NCBI GenBank assembly: GCA_010084195.1
Contig: RGPS01000007.1
Coordinates: forward strand, 1-64,000
Length of the DNA stretch: 64,000 nucleotides
Origin: Terriglobia bacterium
GTDB taxonomy: Bacteria > Acidobacteriota > Terriglobia > Bryobacterales > Bryobacteraceae
Direction of reading: 5' to 3'
How positions within the stretch are numbered: position 1 is the stretch's first letter; every line of letters begins with the position of its first letter. Both the position numbers and the translations under genes were made by a program. The notes below the pieces were generated by a model, which ran no database searches, was not told the origin of the DNA, and was given only the letters and a program-made list of their open reading frames with translations. This document shows positions 1 through 10,700 of this stretch, piece after piece.

Positions 1-26
1 TGCTCTACCAACTGAGCTACCGGCTC
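1..26 (-). tRNA. tRNA, 5' portion only (truncated by window edge; isotype not determinable)
   Basis: Reverse complement reads GAGCCGGTAGCTCAGTTGGTAGAGCA: acceptor 5' strand, U8-A9 and D-arm typical of tRNA; anticodon lies outside the window. Confidence 0.85.
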
Positions 27-134
27 GCGATTGCAAAACTCCTGCTTCCGACACAATGCGTGGAAGAGGAAACAGCGGCGTACTCTTAAGATTACCATGC
101 ACCCAATTGCTATAATTCCAGCGTCACGCATCAC

Positions 135-221
135 GCGAACGTGGCGGAATTGGCAGACGCTCTGGATTTAGGTTCCAGCGCCTGAAAGGGCATGGGAGTT
201 CGACCCTCCCCGTTCGCACCA
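135..221 (+). tRNA. tRNA-Leu (anticodon UAG)
   Basis: GCGAACG...CGTTCGC acceptor pairing with ACCA end, D-arm GCGGAATTGGCAGACGC, anticodon arm CTGGA-TTTAGGT-TCCAG (loop anticodon TAG), long variable arm, T-arm GGGAGTTCGACCCTCCC. Confidence 0.95.
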
Positions 222-247
222 ACCTCTTTTATCCCCCCAAAAAACTA

Positions 248-281
248 ACGGCGCACCGGGATGGTAATCCCCGTGCGCCGT
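248..281. terminator. Bidirectional intrinsic terminator between tRNA-Leu and convergent CDS
   Basis: Hairpin ACGGCGCACCGGGATggtaATCCCCGTGCGCCGT, followed by ATTTTT on + and TAGTTTTTT on -. Confidence 0.75.
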
Positions 282-304
282 CATTTTTCACCACCTGTCA
301 GCGG

Positions 305-1962
305 CTATTTGTAGTTCAGGGTCTTCGCCACCAGGTTCGTGTAAACGAGGTAACCAGCGTCGAGTCCTGACGCCGAAAACGTCTTCGGAGCGCCAACCTG
401 GCCCACCGACAACACGCCCGTCGGAATACCCTGCACCGAGGCGCTCACCGGCAGAGACAGAAGAACCTGCGCCGGGATGGTGAACTGGTTGTCAGACGTC
501 TTCACTGTACAGTTGAACGCGGCACCCACCGAATCGGCTGCCGTGCCGGAAGCGGAGCTCCCGGTGATCAGGATGCTGCCGGCCGGGTCACCACCCGTCC
601 AGGAAATCATCTGGCCCGCACTGCGGGTGATGTCGGTGAGCGCTGCCTGATTCGTCCAGTTAATAGCCGCCGGAATCGCGATGGACGACGTAAACCCACC
701 CACTTCCGACCCGCCCGGACCTGTAGCGGTGAAAGTGCCGGGGTTCAGGTAGTCCACCGAACCTGTTGCGCCAATGGTGCTGAGGAGGCCGCTGTAAACG
801 ATGGGGCCACCGAGAGTGGATTTCGTCAATTGCTTTGAACCCGCCGTACCGTTGATGGTGATGGCAGATCCGGCGTCGAGCGTCTTCGGGGCGAGCGGGT
901 CCTGACCCGCAGCGGGCGCACTACCCTTGAAGTAAGACACCGTGCAGGCACCGATCTGCGAAGTGTTGAACGGGTTCGAACTGGCGTCCAGTTGTGCCGC
1001 CGTGAACCGGGTAAAGGTGGCCGCGCCTACATCGGCATTCGTGGTGATGCTGCCAAAGGAGGGCACCGTTATGGATGTCGCGACCCGACTGAGTGAGACT
1101 ACGCCAATGGAACTGCCGTTCTGGATGTACTTTGCGAGGTCCGCTTCCGAGGGACCACCCTCGTCCGAACAGGTCCGTGAACCCTTCGCCGCAACCGGCA
1201 GCGTGGTGGAGTTGCTGACCACGTTGTTGATCTTGATGGTGACAGGCACGCGGCAGCCGAGAACGTTCGGAACCGTAAAAACAATCTGGTCGAGACCTGC
1301 GCAGCAGCCTGAGCGACCGCGGTAGGTGACCGTTGCCTTAGAACTGCCGACGTAAACTTCTACCGGGATGCTGCTCAGGTCCCCCGGCAAAGCTCCACCG
1401 GCTTCATTACCGGAAACGGGTGCCAGACCGGTGCCCCAGATAATAGCGGCTTCGTCCGGATTCGCTGCCTTGGTCAAGCCGAACGGCACCACACTTGCGT
1501 TCGTGATGACGCCGGGGCCGCTGCCGCCCGAGTTGAGCGCAAACGTACCAAAACTGCTGGCTACCACCTGAAATGCCTGCGGCGCGCTGGTTGCACCGTT
1601 GGCGGTAACGGTAAGCGACGCCGTACCAACTGCAATATTGGATGGCAACATCGCGGTAATCTGTTTCGCCGAGGTCAGGAACAGGTAGGCGTTGCCGCTG
1701 GTGCTGCCGGACGTGACCCGAACCGTGACACCGCCGAGTGTCGTGGGAATGGGTAGCCGCTCGGCTGCGCGAAGGGCGTGGGCACCAGGTTGTTGCCAAA
1801 AATGGCAAAGATAGAACCCTGTGCGATCCCGGCCGACGGCAACCCCGCGTATGCATAGCTCGCTGCATTCACCACACCGCCGCTGTCGATTGCCGGCGTT
1901 TGTGCCGCCAGTGTGCCTGCCAGGCCCAGCGCAAGCGCGAATAGTAGTCTTTCTGCTTTCAT
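305..1962 (-). pseudogene. Solibacter-type TIGR03437-domain secreted protein, split by a frameshift near 1745-1755
   Basis: The N-terminal ORF 1675..1962 (signal peptide MKAERLLFALALGLAGTLAAQ ... IFGNNLVPTPFAQPSGYPFP) continues in another frame as IPTTLGGVTVRVTSGSTSGNAYLFLTSAKQITAMLPSNIAVG (ORF 305..), matching the usual order of a TIGR03437-like module. Confidence 0.7.
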
Positions 1963-2079
1963 ATATGAATCGCCTCCATGTAATGGCGGACGGGAGCAGC
2001 AATCCGGTATTACCGCCGACCTGGAAATCTGCGGCCAGCCCTGGCCGATGGAACCTGGTTCGGCTATAAGCTATTAGGC

Positions 2080-3495
2080 ATGATCGAATATCCGATGTGG
2101 ATCGGCGGAGCCTCTGTCCGTACCTCTGATGCCCGTGCTGTCCGAATTCCGTTCGACGGCAGCGTTGCCGGAACAATCTTTGAAGCTGGACGCGAACAGG
2201 TTGAGGCAGCCATAGCCGCTGCCGTCGCCGCCGGCCCCACCATGCGGGCCCTCTCCCGTCACGAGCGGTCGACCATCCTCTATAAGGCCCACAAGCTCCT
2301 CGGTGAGCGCCTGGAACTGATGGCGCAGGCCGTTTCATCCGAATCCGGCAAACCGATTCGCGAAGCTCGCGTGGAGGTGGACCGCGGCCTGTGCACCCTG
2401 CTTTTTTCCGCCGAAGAGGCCAATCGACTGCACGGCGAAGAAGTCCCCATGGACGCCCACCCGGGAGGTAAGGGCAAAACGGGGCTTCTGATCCGCGAAC
2501 CCGTCGGCGTTATTGCCGCCATCACCCCCTTCAATTTCCCGCTGAACCTGTCCCTCCACAAGATCGGACCGGCCCTCGCCGGTGGTAACACTATCGTCCA
2601 CAAGCCGGCGTCCACCACGCCCATGAGCGCGCTGATCCTGGCACAGATTTTTGCCGATGCCGGGCTGCCACCCGGAGCCCTGAACGTGATCACCGGCCCA
2701 GGCGGCGTCATTGGAGACCTGCTTTGCTTCGATCCCCGCGTCGCCATGATTACCTTCACCGGCAGCCCGGAGGTCGGGCAGCGCATCCGCAGTCTGGCCG
2801 GGATGAAGCGGGTCACCCTGGAACTTGGCTCCAATTCGGCCGTGATTCTGGAAGCAGATGCCGATCTGGATAAGGCCATCCCCAAGTGCGTGGCCGGGTC
2901 TTTCGCCCATTCCGGCCAGGTCTGCATTTCGCTCCAGCGCATCTTTGCGCATGAGTCGATCCGCGATCAGGTAGCCACGCGAATGGCGGAAATCACCGCG
3001 AAACTCCGGATCGGACACCCCCTGGAAGACTCGACCGAGGTGAGTTCGCTGATTACCGAAAACGAAGCCAAACGAATTGAAAGCTGGATCGGTGAAGCGA
3101 CCGCCGGGGGCGCGAAGCTGATCGCCGGGGGGGAGAGGACCGGAGCCACCGTTTCTCCCGCCATCCTGACCGACGTAGACCCCACCGCCAGCCTCTGCGC
3201 CCGTGAGGCGTTCGGACCGGTCGTCGCCCTCAATTCTTACAAGACGCTCGACGAGGCCATCGGCATGGTGAATGCCTCTGACTATGGCCTCCAGGCCGGC
3301 ATGTACACCAGGGACATTGAAAAAGCCTTCCGTGCCGCCCGCGAATGCCATGTCGGGGGCTTTCATATCAATGAGATCCCGGCGTTCCGTGTGGACCAGA
3401 TGCCCTACGGAGGGGTCAAGCTCTCCGGCAGTGGCCGTGAGGGCCCGCGTTATGCGGTGGAAGAAATGACCGAACTGAAACTAATTACCTGGTGA
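2080..3495 (+). CDS. Aldehyde dehydrogenase family protein (NAD(P)-dependent)
   Basis: ALDH signatures: PFNFPLNL, GNTIVHKPASTTP, FTGSPEVGQ, LELGSNSAVI, HSGQVCISLQR (catalytic Cys), EAFGPVV. Confidence 0.93.
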   Translation: MIEYPMWIGGASVRTSDARAVRIPFDGSVAGTIFEAGREQVEAAIAAAVAAGPTMRALSRHERSTILYKAHKLLGERLELMAQAVSSESGKPIREARVEVDRGLCTLLFSAEEANRLHGEEVPMDAHPGGKGKTGLLIREPVGVIAAITPFNFPLNLSLHKIGPALAGGNTIVHKPASTTPMSALILAQIFADAGLPPGALNVITGPGGVIGDLLCFDPRVAMITFTGSPEVGQRIRSLAGMKRVTLELGSNSAVILEADADLDKAIPKCVAGSFAHSGQVCISLQRIFAHESIRDQVATRMAEITAKLRIGHPLEDSTEVSSLITENEAKRIESWIGEATAGGAKLIAGGERTGATVSPAILTDVDPTASLCAREAFGPVVALNSYKTLDEAIGMVNASDYGLQAGMYTRDIEKAFRAARECHVGGFHINEIPAFRVDQMPYGGVKLSGSGREGPRYAVEEMTELKLITW

Positions 3496-3580
3496 CGTTT
3501 TTCTGGCTTCGTCGTCCAAGGAGTGCAGGAAGTAAAGACTGCATGCAGACCATCTGCAGGCAGGTGACGACGGTAAAGAA

Positions 3581-4204
3581 ATGCACGAAGCCGTACAATT
3601 TTTGAGTGCCCGGATGGCGCGAACCGAGACGCAAACAGACGAAGCCGGGCTGATCCGCGCGGCCCAGAAGGGCGACCAGGATGCTTTCGAGCGTCTGGTG
3701 CGGGCCTACGACCAGAGTGTCCTCCGCATCGCCATGAACCTTCTGCGGTCGCCGGATGAAGCGCGCGATGTCTACCAGGAGGCCTTTCTGAAGGTCTACC
3801 GGAACCTCCACACTTTCCGGTTCGATTGTTCGTTCCACACCTGGCTGTATCGGATTGTTACCAATATCTGCCTCGACCACCTCCGTCGCCGTAAGGTTCG
3901 GCGGGAGGAATCCACTGTCGTTGAAACCTCCGAAGGCGTGGTGGATCGCGTGGCGCAGCTGGAAGAAGGTGCCCCTCATGCCGACCCCGAGCGTCAGATG
4001 TGGAATCGCCAGCTGGGCGGCAAGATTGACCGCGCTCTCGAAGAGCTCACGCCCCGGGAGAGATCGGTTTTTGAACTGCGTCACTACGAAGGCCTGCGTT
4101 TGCGGGCCATCGGCGAAATGATTGGTACTACCGAAGAGGCGGCGAAAAACTGCCTGTTCCGCGCCACCCAAAAAATGAGAGCAAGTCTGGAATCTTTTGT
4201 ATGA
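3581..4204 (+). CDS. RNA polymerase ECF sigma factor (sigma-70 family)
   Basis: Region 2 DQSVLRIAMNLLRSPDEARDVYQEAFLKVYRNL..FHTWLYRIVTNICLDHLRRRK; region 4 LTPRERSVFELRHYEGLRLRAIGEMIGTTEEAAKN. A downstream start at MARTETQ is possible. Confidence 0.93.
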   Translation: MHEAVQFLSARMARTETQTDEAGLIRAAQKGDQDAFERLVRAYDQSVLRIAMNLLRSPDEARDVYQEAFLKVYRNLHTFRFDCSFHTWLYRIVTNICLDHLRRRKVRREESTVVETSEGVVDRVAQLEEGAPHADPERQMWNRQLGGKIDRALEELTPRERSVFELRHYEGLRLRAIGEMIGTTEEAAKNCLFRATQKMRASLESFV

Positions 4205-5121
4205 GTACTTTGAAGATGCGTTGCCCGGAAGTAACGGAAGAAATCCCGCTCTACTGCTACGGCGAAGTCACCCCGGCGGCAGAGGAAGTGATCGAAGCCC
4301 ACCTGGCCACCTGCCCCGAGTGCACCCAGGAACTGGCCCGGCATCGGCAGTTCTTAGCTCTGATGGACGACCGCACCGCCGTGGTTGATACCGCACTCCT
4401 CTCTGCCTGTCGCGCGGAACTCCGGACGGCCATTTCCAATACTGACGTCCCCGCCGCAAACACCTGGCTCGAATCTCTCCGCGACTTCTGGCAATTCAAC
4501 ATCCCGTTTCGTGTGCCGGTGGGCGCCATGGCACTGGTCGCCCTGGGCTTCCTGGCAGCCCGCGTTACCCCGGAACGCTTCGGCGGCATGAAGGCCGGTC
4601 TTTCAGAACCAATGTTCTCCAACGTTCGCTCTGTGGAGCCGGACGCTTCCGGGCAGGTCCGCATCTCGGTGGATGAAGTACACCGCCGCATGGTCAGCGG
4701 GGCCCTTGGCGACGAAAACATCCAGCAACTCCTGCTGGAAGCGGCTCGCGCAGAGAATAATCCCGCAGTCCGCGTTGAATCCATCGGGCTCCTCAAGAAC
4801 AAAGTTGATTCTGAAGATGTCCGCAACGCCCTTCTCGACGCCCTGACTCGTGACCCGAATCCCGGCGTTCGGCTCAAGGCGCTCGAAGGCCTTCGCCCCT
4901 ATGCAGGCAACAAAGAAGTCCGCAAGACCCTGGCTTCGGTCCTCGTGAAAGATGACAACGCCGGAGTCCGGGTTCAGGCAATTGACCTTCTGACCACCCA
5001 CCGCGACGATTCCATTGTGGGGGCCCTGCAAAGCGCCCTGCAGTATGAAGACAACACCTACGTTCGGGCCCAGTGTGAACGCATTCTGGCCGAAATGAAG
5101 GCGTCTGTCGGAACTTACTAA
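4201..5121 (+). CDS. Zinc-finger anti-sigma factor with one TM helix and C-terminal HEAT repeats
   Basis: HLATCPEC (HxxxCxxC) zf-HC2-like motif, TM segment VPVGAMALVALGFLAAR, then repeated ~30-aa HEAT-like helices; ATGA overlap with the sigma gene. Confidence 0.85.
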   Translation: MSTLKMRCPEVTEEIPLYCYGEVTPAAEEVIEAHLATCPECTQELARHRQFLALMDDRTAVVDTALLSACRAELRTAISNTDVPAANTWLESLRDFWQFNIPFRVPVGAMALVALGFLAARVTPERFGGMKAGLSEPMFSNVRSVEPDASGQVRISVDEVHRRMVSGALGDENIQQLLLEAARAENNPAVRVESIGLLKNKVDSEDVRNALLDALTRDPNPGVRLKALEGLRPYAGNKEVRKTLASVLVKDDNAGVRVQAIDLLTTHRDDSIVGALQSALQYEDNTYVRAQCERILAEMKASVGTY

Positions 5122-5130
5122 GCCTCCACC

Positions 5131-6264
5131 GTGTTCAAGCTTGCCATTGCACTCCTGTGCGCCGCATCGGTAGTGCGCGCAGCCGACGGCATCCAGGTGG
5201 AACGCGAGGGGTCTCTCTGGCGTGTTCGCCTCACCGGAACCCTGCCTTCCGTCCACCGCATCGTCGCCGACAGTGAGTTGAAGGTCCGCGGTAAAGCGTC
5301 CAACGCTACCCGATACGTCATCTCAGCCAAGGTGAACGCAGCCAATGAAGCGCAGGCCCGCCAGTTTGCACGTACGTTCGCAACTATCCGCCTCGCCGGA
5401 GACGCCATCGTCTTCACTGGCCCCGGCAATGTGGAGCTGGAGGTCCCCCGCAGTACCCGATTCCTCAATCTCGCCAGTGAAGAAGGTGGCATTGATGCCG
5501 CCGATCTGGAGGGTTCTGTCCTGGCCCAAACCGTGGCCGGACGCATTGCCCTTGACCGCATCTCGGGCGACGTGGAAATCCGCTCCAATGGGGGCTCCAC
5601 GGCGCTGGGGCGCATCGGAGGCATCGTCAAATGCTATTCCGGGGGCGGTTCTATTCGGGCCATCCATATCAGTGGCCAGGCGTTCTTTGAAACCCACGGC
5701 GGCGATATCATGCTGGGTGAAGTTGCAGGGGCCATCCGCGCGTTTACCGGGGGTGGCGGGATTCAGATAGACCAGGCCGGGGGGAGCGTTTTTGCCGGGA
5801 CTTCGGGCGGCCCCATCATCGTGCTCCGCGCCCTCGGCATGGTCTTCGCGCAGAACGCGGCAGGCCCCATCGACATCGGAGCAGCTTCTTCTGTGGAATG
5901 CCAGAGCGGCGGCGGCACCATTCGCCTCAGCAACGTCTCCGGCCCGATGCGCGCCAGTACGGGCCGCGGCAGCGTGATTGCCGAGGTCATTTCCCGGAAG
6001 ATCACACAAGGTCAGCGCCTGGAGGATTCGTTCCTTTCCACCGGCGCTGGTGACATTTCTGTCCTGCTTCCGTCAGATATGGGTGTAACGGTAGATGCGG
6101 AAATGAGTGGCACACAGGCAGTTGGTGCCATCGTTTCCGATTACCCCGGTCTGCGGTCCGTAACCGGACGAACTTCGGTAACTGCACGCGGCGCAATTAA
6201 CGGTGGCGGGCCCACGCTTCGGTTGCGCGCGTCAGGCGGACGAATCCAGATCCGGAAAAAATAA
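5131..6264 (+). CDS. DUF4097-like putative adhesin / beta-helix secreted protein
   Basis: GTG start, signal peptide FKLAIALLCAASVVRAADG, repeated short beta strands (GDVEIRSNGGS, GGSIRAIHISG, GPIIVLRALG, GPIDIGAASS, GTIRLSNVSG). Confidence 0.7.
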   Translation: MFKLAIALLCAASVVRAADGIQVEREGSLWRVRLTGTLPSVHRIVADSELKVRGKASNATRYVISAKVNAANEAQARQFARTFATIRLAGDAIVFTGPGNVELEVPRSTRFLNLASEEGGIDAADLEGSVLAQTVAGRIALDRISGDVEIRSNGGSTALGRIGGIVKCYSGGGSIRAIHISGQAFFETHGGDIMLGEVAGAIRAFTGGGGIQIDQAGGSVFAGTSGGPIIVLRALGMVFAQNAAGPIDIGAASSVECQSGGGTIRLSNVSGPMRASTGRGSVIAEVISRKITQGQRLEDSFLSTGAGDISVLLPSDMGVTVDAEMSGTQAVGAIVSDYPGLRSVTGRTSVTARGAINGGGPTLRLRASGGRIQIRKK

Positions 6265-6272
6265 CGGAGATA

Positions 6273-7124
6273 ATGAGCATGTTCCTGAAGAAAACAGTAT
6301 TGGCTGTATCCGCACTGGCGGCGTTCGAAACGCTCGGCCTTGCCCAGATTGCCCCGGCTGCGCCCGCCGCTCCGGCCCCTCCCCGCTCCTTGCGGGGTCG
6401 TTCCATCTCTACCCAGGCAATGGCGAAACGTGGCTACCTCGGCGTTGGAGTGGTGGAAATAACCGCCGAACGAGCCCGCGTCCTGAAACTTGCCACTGAT
6501 TCCGGCGTGGAAGTGAAACGCGTCGATGACAACAGCCCGGCGTCGAAAGCCGGCCTCAAAGAGAACGACGTCATCCTGGAACTGAACGGCCAGAAAGTGG
6601 ACGAGGTGGAGCAATTCGTAAGAACAGTCGGCGACACCGCACCAGGCTCGAAGATTGAACTGTCTGTTTGGCGAAATGCCGCGAAACAGAGCCTGACGGC
6701 GACCCTGGAATCACGCCGTGCGATGGCCATGGTCTTCCCCGCCTCACCCTTCGACGGAGCCATGATCGCTCCCCGGTCTCTCGAAGATATCTGGCCGCCC
6801 GCCATGGTGAGCGAAGCCCCGAAGGTCGGTTTCGAAGGTGAAATGCTGACGCCGCAACTGGCCGAGTTTTTTGGCGTGAAGGAAGGTGTTCTGGTCCGTA
6901 CCGTGAATGCGAAGTCTGCCGCCGAAAAGGCCGGCCTGAAGGCGGGCGACGTGGTGACGCGCGTCAACGGAACGCCTGTTTCCAGCCCCCGCGAGGTCTC
7001 CTCTCTGCTTCGCGTCAGCCGGAAAAACGCCTCCATTACGGTGATGCGGAATCACAAAGAGATCACGCTGAACGTGGAAGTCGCCGAAGACCGTATGACC
7101 TCTCCGGACCGCCTCGTTTTGTAG
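6273..7124 (+). CDS. Two-PDZ-domain secreted protein (HtrA-like PDZ tandem, no protease domain)
   Basis: RGYLGVGVVEI..NSPASKAGLKENDVILELNGQKV and ..SAAEKAGLKAGDVVTRVNGTPV; no trypsin-like domain. Confidence 0.85.
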   Translation: MSMFLKKTVLAVSALAAFETLGLAQIAPAAPAAPAPPRSLRGRSISTQAMAKRGYLGVGVVEITAERARVLKLATDSGVEVKRVDDNSPASKAGLKENDVILELNGQKVDEVEQFVRTVGDTAPGSKIELSVWRNAAKQSLTATLESRRAMAMVFPASPFDGAMIAPRSLEDIWPPAMVSEAPKVGFEGEMLTPQLAEFFGVKEGVLVRTVNAKSAAEKAGLKAGDVVTRVNGTPVSSPREVSSLLRVSRKNASITVMRNHKEITLNVEVAEDRMTSPDRLVL

Positions 7125-7152
7125 CGCCAGACCCCAGGTAAAATGAGGAGCT

Positions 7153-7620
7153 ATGTCCACACAAATCGAAACACTCATTGAGGAATGGGAACGCGCCAAA
7201 CTCGGTGCCCAGGATTACCTGGACGCTATGCCCGAAGAAGGCTACGGCCTGAAACCGGCCCCGGAATCCCTCTCGTTTGCCGGCCAGTTCCTCCACCTGG
7301 GCCATGCGAACTACATGTTCGCCGCCGTCGCCTGCAACGCCGTCAGCCCCCTAAAGGACGAAGCCGCTGAAAAGAACGAAGCCCTGCAGTCCAAAGCTGC
7401 CTGCACCGCCTACACTCTGGCCAGCTACGACTTCGTCATGGAGAGCATCAAGGCCATGGACCCCGCCACTCTCGGTGAAGAGGTCGCCTTCTTCCGCTGG
7501 ACCATACCCCGCAAAGTCGTCCTCGACAAAGCAACCGAACATCAGGTTCACCACCGAGGCCAGGCCGCCGTTTATCTGCGCCTGCAGGGGATCAAGCCCC
7601 CCGGAGAACGCCTCTTCTAA
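7153..7620 (+). CDS. DinB family protein
   Basis: HLGHANYMF and C-terminal HQVHHRGQAAVYLRLQGIKPP metal-binding His motifs. Confidence 0.88.
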   Translation: MSTQIETLIEEWERAKLGAQDYLDAMPEEGYGLKPAPESLSFAGQFLHLGHANYMFAAVACNAVSPLKDEAAEKNEALQSKAACTAYTLASYDFVMESIKAMDPATLGEEVAFFRWTIPRKVVLDKATEHQVHHRGQAAVYLRLQGIKPPGERLF

Positions 7621-7641
7621 GTTGAGGTTGTACAAATTGAA

Positions 7642-7679
7642 AAAGGCCCGCCCTGGCATCTCTGCCAGAGCGGGCCTTT
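7642..7679. terminator. Bidirectional intrinsic terminator
   Basis: AAAGGCCCGC-CCTGGCA-TCTC-TGCCAG-AGCGGGCCTTT between convergent genes. Confidence 0.8.
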
Positions 7680-7702
7680 CGGTTTTCTACGATGTTTCCG
7701 AG

Positions 7703-10700
7703 TTAGAAGCTATACCGCAGAGCCATCTGCCACTGGCGCGGAATGTAACCCGCGAAAGTGCCGAAGATGCGACCCGCCTGACCGGGGCAATCGACGCAAG
7801 CGTTGGGATTGGCCAGGTTGGTGTGGTTCGTGAAGTTGAACGCCTCGGCGCGGAACTGAATAGTCTGTTTCTCGGTGAGCTTGAAGGCCTTGAAGAAAGA
7901 CATATCCAGTTGCCCGAATGAAGGACCATAGATTGCATTGCGCCCGATGGTGCCGAACTTGCCGCGCTGCGGACGCTGCCACGGTCCGTCCACCTGGCCG
8001 TTTGCGGTCAGCGGAGCACTGGTGGTCTTGAACCAGCCGAATTGGCTCGGGTTGTCGATTTCAAAGCTGCCGACAGAGTCCGGACGGCACCAACCGGTGT
8101 CGCGATCCGCATTGCAATCGCGATAGGACGGGGTAAACGGCTGCCCGGCCATCCAGCTCCACGAGCCGTTGGTCTGCCAGCCGCCGACAAGGGCATCCAC
8201 GATCTTCGACGCGTTGCCGAGGAAGCGGTGACCCTTGCCAACCGGAATTTCATAGAGCGACGCCAGGAAGAAGACGTGGCGTCGATTGTTGTTCGAGACG
8301 CCGCGGGCCAGCTTCGCATCGCGGGGGTAGTAGGTGGAATCGTAATCGATATTCTTCGACCACGTGTAGTGAGACATCACGTTCATGCCGCTGGAGAAGC
8401 GCTTGTTATAACGGAGCTGCATGGAGTGGTAGTTGTTACTGGCATCCGAGCCGTAGTAGCGCAGGTTCTGCGACCAGCCAAACAGGTTGAAGAAGGGCTT
8501 GCGCTGGTTGGTGGTGAGGGTACCGAAGCCATTGATGTCGGCCTGGTTGGGATCGTAGTCGCCGCCCGTTCCGGCGAAGACGTGGGTCCCCTTGGTGCCA
8601 ACGTAGGCGATGTCCACAGAGGAGGTCCCGCTGATCTGACGCTGAATGGTGAAGTTCCACGCATCAACAGTAGGGAAACGAATGGGATTGGAAATAACGA
8701 AGGCCGTAACACCGTTCGGCAGGATGTTCTTGCCGTTCGGGCCCTTCCGCTGGGCAGCCAGAATGCTGGCCGGATCGAGAGGCTGGGGCCCGGCAGTCAG
8801 GTTGAAGACCGAGTCGAAGGCGTTCGCGGGCTGTAACGACTGGATCCCCAGGATGGGCAGGTTCTGCGTCACGTTGTGGCCGAAGATGGAGCCGAACACA
8901 CCGAGGTTGAAGCCGCGGCCATATCCGGCGCGGATGACGGTCTTACTGTTCAGCTGGTAGGCGATACCGAGACGGGGGGCGAAGAGTTTATTGTTGGTCT
9001 TCACGTTCATGTCGAGACCCGTACCGCCCTGACCTGCAATGGAAACTTCACCGGTCGAGAGACTGACAAAACCACCATTCCCCGCCTTGTTGATGGTCTG
9101 TGGGCGGTAGTTTTCCCAGCGCAAACCGTAGTTCAGGGTGAGCTTGCTGTTAACATGCCACTGGTCCTGAGCGAAGAGGAAGTAGCGGTTCTGCGCTTCG
9201 CTGGCGTCGAGCGAGTTGGAGACGTAGCGCTCGAAGCGGGAGACATCGCCCATCAGGAATGAAGCCAGGCCGGAACCACCGCCGGTGGGGCCCTGCGTGC
9301 GGGCTGCGTCAAAGTTGAGTTCGCCGGAACGGTGACGGTCAGACGGAACGCGGAGGTTGAGGGCGCGCCGAAGATCGGTACCGAACTTGATGGTGTGGTT
9401 GCCCGAGATTTTCGTCCAGTTGTTGACGAACTGGAACTGTTTTTCGTCCTGGATGAGCGGGCAGTTGCAGCCGTTCACACCCAGGGCGTAGCCGAACTTG
9501 AACAAGTTGTTGCCGTAGCCGTTGATGAAGAAAGCCGGCATACCAGAGGTAAAGTTCGCGTCCAGGTTCACGCCGGGGATGCCGGCGTCTTTCGCAGGTG
9601 AGGTACCAATACCATTCGGTTGGCCAAAGACGTGATAACGGACATAACCAAAACGGAAATCGGTGAGCAGGTTCGGTCGCACGTTGTAATCAAAGCCAGC
9701 GGCAATGGAGTGATTGCGGGAGTTAGAAGTGCCGGCGTAGGCGCTGGTGGAACCAGAAGCGTCCAGACCGGGTCCGCCCGCAACAAGACCGAACGAGCCG
9801 GGGGCCACCATCTTGAAGTCCTGCATGGAATAGCGGCCAAACGTGTGGATCTTATCCGACAGGTAGTAGTCGCCACGAACGTTGAAGGCGTGGTCATTGA
9901 AGCGGACGCCGCCTGACGAAGCAAAGTTGGGCTGATCGAGGATTGCAGCGGAATTGGCGGCGGGGATCAGTTTCAGCAAATTCTGCGTGCCGGATGCGAG
10001 ACGGCTCGGGGGAATGATGTTCCCAGGGAACTGCTGACGCAGCGCGGGCGTGGCACCAGTGGCGGGGTCAAAGATGTTGATCCCGGTGGCGCTCATGTCG
10101 CCTGCACGTTCGGCAGCCGAAGGAACACGGAGCAAAGCCGCGCCGCCGGTATTACGGCGGGTTCCCTGATAGTCGCCAAAGTAGAAGAGCTTGTTCTTAA
10201 TGGCCGCAGCCCCAAAAGAGCCGCCGAACTGATTCCACTGTGTGAGCGGGATGAGCCTGCCGCCGGAGTTCGGAATCACCTTCGACTGCGTGAAAGGATT
10301 GCGCGCGATCATGTGGTCGTTGCGAAGGAATTCGAACGCGGAGCCATGCGCCTGGTTGGTCCCCGATTTCGTCTGCGCACTGACAACACCCGCGCTGGCA
10401 ACCCCGAATTCGGCGTCGTAGTTAGCCGTGGTGATCTTGGCCTCTGTGACGGATTCGAGTGTAGGATTAATCACAATCCAACCGAGAACGGCGTCGTGAT
10501 TATCGGTACCGTCGAGGAGATGCGAGGTGCCCGCGAAGCTCTGACCGTTGACCAGCATACGGTAAGAGCCCTGTGGGTTCTCAGCCGAGGCGGCGGTAAC
10601 AGAGGTGGGGAAGGCGACCACGCCCGGCGTCATCAACTGGAAGTTGGTGAAGCGTCGGTTCAGGACCGGGAGTTCGGTGACGGTGCGTTCGGTATAGGTT

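Noticed and set aside
1745-1760. Programmed -1 ribosomal frameshift
   Set aside because: No canonical slippery heptamer or clear downstream structure; indel or sequencing error is simpler.
2335-3366. 343-aa minus-strand ORF opposite the aldehyde dehydrogenase
   Set aside because: Overlaps a gene with complete ALDH motifs; no family resemblance.
8042-8836. 264-aa + strand ORF inside the TonB receptor
   Set aside because: Antisense artefact of a large, well-supported receptor gene.
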